NCBI GenBank assembly: GCA_018648945.1
Contig: JABGQJ010000509.1
Location: 1 to 5,826, forward strand
From: Victivallales bacterium
GTDB lineage: Bacteria; Verrucomicrobiota; Lentisphaeria; Oligosphaerales; Lenti-02
Length of the DNA: 5,826 nucleotides
Direction: 5' to 3'
Shown in pieces: positions 1-5,826 of this stretch; within the stretch, counting starts at the first letter, position 1, and the number at the start of each line of letters is the position of its first letter. The translations under genes and the position numbers were made by a program. Under the pieces are notes generated by a model. The model made no database searches and was not told the DNA's origin. It was given only the letters and a program-made list of their open reading frames with translations.

Positions 1-1344
1 CTGGCCACATAGCCCCTCCAGCTTGGCGGTAGCGTAGGAGATCAGCGGCGTGAGAACCAGCGCGTAGAAAACGAAGAACTCCCAGGGGAAATCCTCGATC
101 AGCCAGGTTGACAGGCTGATCCAGAAGGCGTTGCTGAACAGATAGATGCCGAGAGCGAGGAAGATCGAGAAGTCGCCGCGCTTGACGTTGTTGGTCACCA
201 GCCTCTTCCAGGCACTCGGCTTCTTGGGGCCGGATTTTCCCCCCAGGTCATGGGCTTCGCCCCGGCGGCCCCGGATGGCACGCCAGAGGGGACGGAAGAT
301 CTTGCCGAGACTGATCACCGTGATGGCCAGGGTGAGGCCCAGCGAGAACGAAAGGTAGAAGTCCACGTTGTTGCTGTAGATCGTGTTGATCACATCCATC
401 TGCGGATCCCAGTGGGAAAGGACGCCCCAGTGGAAGAGGATGGGGTTGAAGAACATGGTGAAGACGACGCCCAGGAAGCCGCCGACCACGGCCCAGAAGG
501 GAAGCACCATGCCCTGGAAGAACCAGATCAGGTTGAAGCTGAAGTTGACCGGCGTGGCGGGGAGGAACTTGGCGACAGCGGGGGTGAAATCGACCCAGGG
601 GATGGGCAGGAGGGTGAGCGGCTTGTCGAGGATGGTGCCGGTGATGGCCGGGATGCCGATGTAAATGGCTCCGAAAATCAGGCCAAGCACGCCGCCGATG
701 GAGAAGCAGCGCCAGCGCCAGGCGTCCTTGGCGTCCTTGGTCTGCACCAGCGCCGTGATGCCGCTGGCGGCAACCGGGGCCATGGGGAAGGGCAGTTCCT
801 CCACATCGCTGGTGATGCGGTAGAGCACATAGCCCAGCCCATACTGGTCCAGGCGGCTGACAATCAGCCCCACGGTGACCAGCAGGATGGGCATGGCCCA
901 GGACATGGTGAAGAAGGTGTGTCCCTGCTGGCGGATGGTCTCTGCGGAGGGCGCCCACCAGGTGGGGATGTCCTGGGCCACGCCCATGGCATGGGCATAC
1001 TCCGACTGGGCGAGGTATTGTCGCCAGAGCAAGCCCTGGAACGGGGCCATCATGGCGATCCCCGCCATGAAGTAGAACACATAGATCTCCTGCATCTTCA
1101 ACTCGCGGAAGGAGCGGCGGGAGATCTCGGCAAAGAGAATGATGGTGACCCAGCGGGCGGCGCTCTGCATGTTCGCTTCCGGCCCGACGACCAGGGCCAG
1201 GTACATGCTTCCGGGCATGATCAGCAGGGCCAGGAACACGGCCCCCACGACGGTCTTCCAGGTGAAGCCGTCGGCGAACTCCTCCGGCGGCTCCATTAGT
1301 CGCCGATATTCTTCCAGCTCTTTGTCTTGGGTAGTGCGTGCCAT
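1..1344 (-). CDS. OPT-superfamily-like polytopic membrane transporter (3' end outside window)
   Basis: An ATG at 1344 opens 448 codons with no stop before position 1, so the C-terminus is missing. A soluble, acidic N-terminus of about 28 residues (MARTTQDKELEEYRRLMEPP) precedes hydrophobic segments near residues 31-52, 87-105, 143-163, 213-235, 272-300, 328-348, 391-411 and 421-438. A basic loop at about 349-390 (RAIRGRR, KSGPKKPSAWKR) should be cytoplasmic. Three places recall the OPT family: the first helix FTWKTVVGAVFLALLIMPGS followed by MYLALVVG, the segment VEELPFPMAPVAASG resembling the OPT 'LPFP' region, and SYATAKLEGLCG resembling the conserved late 'aRleGltG' segment. OPT proteins are secondary transporters for oligopeptides or metal chelates and usually have around 600-700 residues, so roughly a third may be missing. 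The start is fixed by the overlap with the upstream stop codon and by the hydrophobic pattern. The family assignment is from motif memory; a different multi-helix family is possible. The substrate cannot be read from the sequence. Confidence 0.8.
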   Translation of the reverse strand, partial: MARTTQDKELEEYRRLMEPPEEFADGFTWKTVVGAVFLALLIMPGSMYLALVVGPEANMQSAARWVTIILFAEISRRSFRELKMQEIYVFYFMAGIAMMAPFQGLLWRQYLAQSEYAHAMGVAQDIPTWWAPSAETIRQQGHTFFTMSWAMPILLVTVGLIVSRLDQYGLGYVLYRITSDVEELPFPMAPVAASGITALVQTKDAKDAWRWRCFSIGGVLGLIFGAIYIGIPAITGTILDKPLTLLPIPWVDFTPAVAKFLPATPVNFSFNLIWFFQGMVLPFWAVVGGFLGVVFTMFFNPILFHWGVLSHWDPQMDVINTIYSNNVDFYLSFSLGLTLAITVISLGKIFRPLWRAIRGRRGEAHDLGGKSGPKKPSAWKRLVTNNVKRGDFSIFLALGIYLFSNAFWISLSTWLIEDFPWEFFVFYALVLTPLISYATAKLEGLCGQ

Positions 1345-1346
1345 CA
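1342..1346 (-). promoter_or_regulatory. TGATG stop/start overlap (translational coupling site)
   Basis: Read on the minus strand, the permease stop TGA (1346-1344) shares its last base with the ATG (1344-1342) of the OPT-like gene. Upstream of the ATG there is only a weak purine stretch (GCAAGG, about 13-18 bases before the start), too distant for a good Shine-Dalgarno site. Re-initiation by ribosomes finishing the permease is therefore the likely way the second gene is translated. The overlap is seen directly; coupling is inferred. It also means there is no room for a separate intergenic promoter or terminator between the genes. Confidence 0.75.
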
Positions 1347-4300
1347 GTCGGTCTGGCCTTGCTGCGAGGTGGCGTCCGCGGTCAGTTCGCGTCCCTTGCG
1401 GACGAATTCCTCATGCTCGGCGGCAGTGAGATTGCGCCAGTGAAGCAGGTAGGTACGGAGGCCCTCCAGGAAGGGCTTGTTGGTGGCGGTCCAGTTGGAG
1501 TCCTGCCCCGATACGCGGCGGATGTCCATGATCACCCGATGCGCCTGGACGCGCTCGTCGTGCAGGGAGACGAACTCGACCCGCTGGGTCACGCCCAGAT
1601 CGAAGGGGGCGAGGGCGATGTCGTAGTGGATGCCGTAGGTCGGGCGGCCTGCATCGTCCTCGCCTGCCTGGATGGCGTGGAGGTCGGCGATGAGATCGCC
1701 GAAGGAGGCCTCGGTGAACCGCGAGAAGTAGTCGCCGAGGTAGCCCATGATGCCCAGCACCAGGTCCGGCTGGTAGATGAAGGGGAAGACCACGTGCATC
1801 TCGTTGCCGTCGTTGTCTGGCAGTGACCACTTGCGCTTGCCCGAGGGCACGGCGGATTTGGTTGCCACCATCGAGGGATAGAGCGTCGAGAGCATGACGA
1901 TGGCGACGGTGAAGAGGATCACATACACCACGCTCAGGGATGAGAAGTTGAGGTTGATGTCGGTGATGATCCCGGTGCGGGTGAGGAAGATGCTGGTCAT
2001 CTGGCCAATCAGGTAGCCCCCCACCGAGCCGATGACGCTGTAGACGAAGGACTCGGCCAGGAAGAACAGGCCGATGTGGGTGGGATTGAGCCCCACCGCG
2101 TTGTAGATGGCGATTTCGCCTTTGCGCTCGAACACGCTGCCCAGCATGGTATTCAGGATGATCGTGCTGGAAATGAGCAGGGGGATGATCAGGAAGGCGA
2201 GCCCGCCGATGCTGGTGCGATAGCCTTCCCCCACGTAGTAGACGCCCGCTTTGGTCTCGCGGCGTGCCCCCTCGCCGACCTTGAACGGGACCGCACTGGC
2301 GATGTGGAACTTGCTGGCCTTCGTGATGGTGAGGAGCTGGTCCACGGCTGACCAGAGCGTCGCCTGGTCGTGCAGCCGGACAGACACACTGTAGGGTTGC
2401 GCGCCGAGCCGTCGGGCGGTCTCCTCGGGGGTCAGCAGCAAGGCCGCCAGGTCGGTGTAGAACACGCCGGACTCGCCCTCCTCCTCCTCCTGGGCGATGG
2501 CCGCGAGGTCTTCCGGGCCGCCCCCGCCGGGGGCCGCGAGGAGGGATTTGATCGGCAGGATCGGCCGCTGGTTGAGATCCTTGAGCATGCGGAATTCCTC
2601 ATCGCGCAGAATGCCGACGACTCGCAGGGCCGTACCGTTGAAGAGCACGTCGCGCGTACCCACGTCCTGGTCCGTGATCCCAAGGGCCTTGGCCAGGGCG
2701 GCGGGCAGGATGGCTTCCTCGGCGCCATTGGACTGGAAGAACCGGCCGCTGGCCAGGGGGATGCGGTCGATGAATCCCTGCTCGGCAGGTTGGAGTCCCA
2801 ATACCCCCTCCACGTTGGCGGTCTCCTCGCCGGCGATGAGTTTGTAGGGGATGGACTGATCCCGGCTCTTGGGCGGCAGCATCCAGCGACGAACGATCAC
2901 GTCGCCTTGTTCGGCGAAGACTTCGCGCAAGGCGCGCATGGTTGCCTCGTCCATGCGGCCGTTGCCGGGCCAGTGGTACATGAGTCCGGTGTAGGGGGCC
3001 TGTTTCGCCTTGGTGACGATGGTGGGGCTCAGCCGCCGGGAGATGCTGGTGAAGGCCAGCATGGTGAAGGTGACGAGGACGATGGTGGCCGTGGTCAGCG
3101 CCGTGCGGATGCGGCGGCGTTTCATGTTGTTCACGCCGATGAGCATGGCCTCCTGCCCAACCATGGAATAGGCGGCAGTGGTCCGCTCCATGCCGGGGTA
3201 GGTCTTGAAGAGAAGCTGCATCTCCCCCTCGAACCGCCCGTGCAGGATCTTGATCACGAAGGCGCCGAGTCCACCCATCACAAAGGCGATGAAGATGGCC
3301 TCCGGGGCCTGGGCGACGCGGAACGCGGGGTGGATGTTCCGGAAAACGAGGAAGGTGAGGATGAAGAGCCCGCCGAAGGCCGCCATCTCCTGCTCGATGC
3401 ATCTGAACTTGAAGAGCAGCTTCTCCACGAAAAAGCAGAAGGGCAGCATGAGGGCCAGGTAGAAAACCACGGCCTTCAACATGTCGTTGGTGACCTCGGC
3501 CATGCGGCCGTAGGCCTTGGAGTGGGCTCCGAGGGCCTCGTAGAGGCTCCCAAAGTAGCCGAGATAGTCGCGATCCTGGCGCGCTTCGTCCAACTTCTCA
3601 ATAGCCGCGTCCCCCCGTTCCAGGAAGACCTTGGCCAACTCGTCCGAGATGCCGCTCAGCCTCTCCATCCGGTAGTGGTTGAGAACGGACATGTCGCGCA
3701 CGGCGCGGGCGAAGTAATCGCGGCCCACTCCCTGGTCAGCCAGGAAGCCTTCGCCTTCGGGCTGGTCCGGGTCGGCATTGAGGGCCAGAATCCGTCCGGC
3801 GGTCAGGAGTTTCAGGCGCTCGTCCTTTTGGAGGTAGAAGGCAGCGGGGCCGGTGGCGCGGGGCATGCTTTTCTTGGAGACGGAGGTGCTGGCACCGCTC
3901 ATGCCGTACTTCTTGGGGGGGGCATTGAGCCTGCCACTCAGTGCCAGGTACTGGTGCTCGGTGATCGGGGCCACGCTGATGGAGGCCGGATTCTCGCGGG
4001 CGTAGATGGGGAACTCCTGGCATTCGAAGAGGGCAAGCACGCGGGCGGGCGTGTTGCGGTTGATGTTCGAAGTCATTTTCAGTTCGGCGTCGCCCGCATC
4101 GATCACATGGTCCACGGTGCGGAAGTCCGGGTCGTAGTGGAAGGCCCCGGTCTGCAGCAGGTTGGCGGTGCAGCCGTAGAACACGACTGCCGCCCGTTCG
4201 TCGGTGAGGGAGATGTGCGGTCCCACCACATCGCCGGAAACGATGGGTTTGCCGCCATTGCGGCCGGGGTGGACGATGACCAGAGATCCGGGCACCGGTA

Positions 4301-5826
4301 GCTGCGGCATGACCGAAGCCGAGAACTCGTCGAACTTGAAGCTCTTGACTTGCACCGCCCAGGCGTGGGCCCAGCGTGCCGTGCGGCCGGTTGGGACAAG
4401 CAATTCGGAAGGGAGGGTCAAGTGCGGATCGGCGAGCATGGCGGCGAGCAGTTTGGGCACCGTCCGGCGCAACCGCCCGGCGCTCTGCCAGTCGATGTGG
4501 TCGAGGGTGTCCTGGGGCGTGAAGGCTCGCCCGAAACCGGAGTAGGTGTTGCGGACGGCGAAGGCGGGGGTTGGGCCGGCGGCTTGGAGTACGGCGACCG
4601 CTTCCGATGGCTCGGGGAAGTAGTGCAACTCGGGCAGGCCGCCCTGCATGGTCATCGCATCGACGAAGGTCGTGGTCAGCTCCTCGTCGCCAACGCCCTC
4701 GGCAATGCGGGCCACGCTGATCCCGAACTTGTGGGGCCAGCGGGCCAGGGCCCAGTCGTTGTTGGCCGAGAGCCCGAAGCGGCCGTTGGTCCACACCAGT
4801 TCGAGGTTGAGGGCGAAGACCACCCGCCGGTCGCCGAGTTTCTGCCGGATTTCGGCGTTGGCGGCGACCCGATCCAGTTCGGCGCGGTTGCGCTTGACCC
4901 AGAGAGAGCGGGTGGTCACGATCTCGTCCACGAAGCCCCGCAGAATCTCGGCCTCCGCCGGGGTCCGCTTCAGCAGCTCCGTGCGTACACCCACCTTGTT
5001 GAAGAGGGTGAGCACGTTCACGTAGGTCTCCTTCCTGTCGTCCAGATCCTCTGCCCGGCGTTTGGCTTCCTCCTTCGGCAGCTTGAGCCGCGCAACCTGG
5101 ATCTTCTCGGTCTTGAGCAGGTTCACCTCGCGCCGGGCCAGATCGACGATGGGCTCCTTGACCGTGAAGTGCTTGCCGGTCGAGCTGTCGGTCAGGTTGC
5201 GCAGGGCGACAACCAGCTTGGCATCTGCCGCAGTGGGTGGGTCGAGACTGAACTTGGAGTAGTAGCTGAGGAGCATCTCCTGCACGCGCACATCGCTGGC
5301 AATCACATCCTGGGTTCGTTCCAGCCGGTCGCGGGGCACCAGTAGGCTCCAGGCAAGCTCCCGTTCGCCCTGGAAAGAGGCGGTGTGCGCGTTGACAGCC
5401 ACCAGCAGCACGGACCGAGGCGGGGGGGCCTTCCTGAAGCGTTCGAGAAGTTCCAGCAACATCTGCAGGTTGAGCGCGGCCTGCGCACCGGCCGCCAGTT
5501 CCGGCACCACGCAGTTGGCGTCCAGGGGCGCGGTCACCATCACCACTTCGCGCCCCAGTGTTTCGTCGCTGCCAGGGATCAGTACCCAGGGGCTGTTCAG
5601 CTCCATTGGACGGAGCCGGGATGGCTCGGCCTGCACGGTGGCTGGCAGGGAATGGGTGTTGGCAAAGCGCTGGCGCAGGGCCTTGGCCGGTTCCGGATCG
5701 AGGTAGTAGCGCGGTACGGCTACTTCGGAGGCATAGACCTTGGCCAGAGCATCGGCGGGCCGGCCGGTCTCGTCGCCGAGGAACAGGAAGCCGGTCACCC
5801 CGAAGCGCAGAAGGCGTTGCCAGCGG
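1344..5826 (-). CDS. Giant FtsX/MacB-type ABC transporter permease with N-terminal degenerate M28-peptidase-like domain (5' end outside window)
   Basis: The frame is open to the right edge. The GTG at 5798 is probably internal, since in-frame residues RWQRLLRFG precede it and read smoothly into the domain; the true start lies beyond 5826. Numbering below counts that GTG as residue 1 (1484 to the stop). Residues about 60-455 resemble an M28 aminopeptidase fold: a VVMVTAPLDA strand, GAQAALNLQMLLELLERF helix, SVLLVAVNAHT strand, and FTPQDTLDHID near the end; metal ligands look lost. Residues 456-765 are an unassigned, partly beta-rich region. Hydrophobic segments lie near 771-792, 804-820, 832-853 and 897-918. 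Residues 919-1195 resemble a MacB-type periplasmic domain (SGRFF, LRVVGILRDEEF). The FtsX domain follows, with helices near 1197-1217, 1243-1266 and 1288-1310 and the coupling motif SVFERKGEIAIYNAVGLN. Residues 1316-1484 form a soluble tail. Positive charges (KRRRIR, ERK) place the coupling loops in the cytoplasm. No ATPase partner is seen, and the substrate is unknown. The permease call is strong; the M28-like call is good but made by eye. Confidence 0.88.
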   Translation of the reverse strand, partial: RWQRLLRFGVTGFLFLGDETGRPADALAKVYASEVAVPRYYLDPEPAKALRQRFANTHSLPATVQAEPSRLRPMELNSPWVLIPGSDETLGREVVMVTAPLDANCVVPELAAGAQAALNLQMLLELLERFRKAPPPRSVLLVAVNAHTASFQGERELAWSLLVPRDRLERTQDVIASDVRVQEMLLSYYSKFSLDPPTAADAKLVVALRNLTDSSTGKHFTVKEPIVDLARREVNLLKTEKIQVARLKLPKEEAKRRAEDLDDRKETYVNVLTLFNKVGVRTELLKRTPAEAEILRGFVDEIVTTRSLWVKRNRAELDRVAANAEIRQKLGDRRVVFALNLELVWTNGRFGLSANNDWALARWPHKFGISVARIAEGVGDEELTTTFVDAMTMQGGLPELHYFPEPSEAVAVLQAAGPTPAFAVRNTYSGFGRAFTPQDTLDHIDWQSAGRLRRTVPKLLAAMLADPHLTLPSELLVPTGRTARWAHAWAVQVKSFKFDEFSASVMPQLPVPGSLVIVHPGRNGGKPIVSGDVVGPHISLTDERAAVVFYGCTANLLQTGAFHYDPDFRTVDHVIDAGDAELKMTSNINRNTPARVLALFECQEFPIYARENPASISVAPITEHQYLALSGRLNAPPKKYGMSGASTSVSKKSMPRATGPAAFYLQKDERLKLLTAGRILALNADPDQPEGEGFLADQGVGRDYFARAVRDMSVLNHYRMERLSGISDELAKVFLERGDAAIEKLDEARQDRDYLGYFGSLYEALGAHSKAYGRMAEVTNDMLKAVVFYLALMLPFCFFVEKLLFKFRCIEQEMAAFGGLFILTFLVFRNIHPAFRVAQAPEAIFIAFVMGGLGAFVIKILHGRFEGEMQLLFKTYPGMERTTAAYSMVGQEAMLIGVNNMKRRRIRTALTTATIVLVTFTMLAFTSISRRLSPTIVTKAKQAPYTGLMYHWPGNGRMDEATMRALREVFAEQGDVIVRRWMLPPKSRDQSIPYKLIAGEETANVEGVLGLQPAEQGFIDRIPLASGRFFQSNGAEEAILPAALAKALGITDQDVGTRDVLFNGTALRVVGILRDEEFRMLKDLNQRPILPIKSLLAAPGGGGPEDLAAIAQEEEEGESGVFYTDLAALLLTPEETARRLGAQPYSVSVRLHDQATLWSAVDQLLTITKASKFHIASAVPFKVGEGARRETKAGVYYVGEGYRTSIGGLAFLIIPLLISSTIILNTMLGSVFERKGEIAIYNAVGLNPTHIGLFFLAESFVYSVIGSVGGYLIGQMTSIFLTRTGIITDINLNFSSLSVVYVILFTVAIVMLSTLYPSMVATKSAVPSGKRKWSLPDNDGNEMHVVFPFIYQPDLVLGIMGYLGDYFSRFTEASFGDLIADLHAIQAGEDDAGRPTYGIHYDIALAPFDLGVTQRVEFVSLHDERVQAHRVIMDIRRVSGQDSNWTATNKPFLEGLRTYLLHWRNLTAAEHEEFVRKGRELTADATSQQGQTD

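Noticed and set aside
250..1299. A 349-codon plus-strand open frame opposite the OPT-like gene.
   Set aside because: Low-complexity Gly/His/Asp/Glu composition. The minus-strand frame here shows regular membrane helices and family-like motifs, so this is a shadow.
3915..3922. Run of eight G (eight C on the coding strand) as a possible programmed slippage site or frameshift.
   Set aside because: The frame is continuous through it (NAPPKKYG) with consistent composition on both sides, and no downstream stem-loop or alternative-frame product was noticed. It is at most a sequencing-error hotspot.
2370..4301. A 643-codon open frame on the plus strand, opposite the permease.
   Set aside because: Its translation is rich in Gly, His, Glu and Asp, with no domain, hydrophobic core or membrane pattern, and it is an antisense shadow of a well-supported permease frame. 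GC-biased third positions on the minus strand remove stop codons from an antisense frame.
4350..5345. A 331-codon plus-strand open frame opposite the M28-like domain.
   Set aside because: Same antisense shadow effect. The minus-strand frame carries the recognisable M28-like strand and helix order and continues in frame into the permease.
5422..5428. Run of seven G, a possible frameshift in the M28-like domain that might explain the missing catalytic residues.
   Set aside because: The residues on both sides (LLERFRKAPPPRSVLLVAV) match the expected helix-loop-strand order in one frame, so the losses are substitutions and not a frameshift artefact.
5796..5798. GTG as the start codon of the permease gene.
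   Set aside because: The frame stays open upstream to the window edge, and those residues (RWQRLLRFG) fit the same domain. No Shine-Dalgarno sequence is visible in the 28 bases before it, and a start here would leave the ectodomain without an export signal.

Overview
The window is coding throughout and holds two genes, both on the minus strand and both cut by a window edge. Transcription runs from high to low coordinates. The upstream gene fills 5826 down to 1344 and encodes at least 1493 residues of a very large membrane protein. An extracytoplasmic M28-peptidase-like domain is fused to an FtsX/MacB-type ABC-transporter permease with a soluble C-terminal tail. The downstream gene starts inside the upstream stop codon (TGATG, 1342-1346) and encodes a polytopic membrane protein that best fits the OPT (oligopeptide transporter) superfamily. 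It runs off the left edge after 448 residues.

The sequence is GC-rich, roughly 60% by eye, with strong third-position G/C preference, so the opposite strand carries long spurious open frames. From general knowledge, giant FtsX-like permeases carrying peptidase-like ectodomains, and OPT-like 'peptide transporters', are familiar from Planctomycetes and other environmental Gram-negative phyla such as Verrucomicrobia, Lentisphaerae, Hydrogenedentes and Sumerlaeota. The window has no rRNA or other phylogenetic marker, so that placement is a loose inference. There is no sign of mobile elements, CRISPR arrays, tRNA or rRNA genes, or phage genes.

The most interesting point is that the M28-like domain keeps the architecture of the family while its expected zinc-binding and catalytic positions appear to be replaced. 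It looks like a pseudopeptidase used as a binding or sensing ectodomain on an ABC permease. Its one-base overlap with an OPT-like gene suggests the two proteins are made together, perhaps for peptide or lipoprotein handling at the envelope. That function is inference. No ATPase gene for the permease lies in the window; if one is linked, it would be upstream (beyond 5826) or downstream (below position 1).
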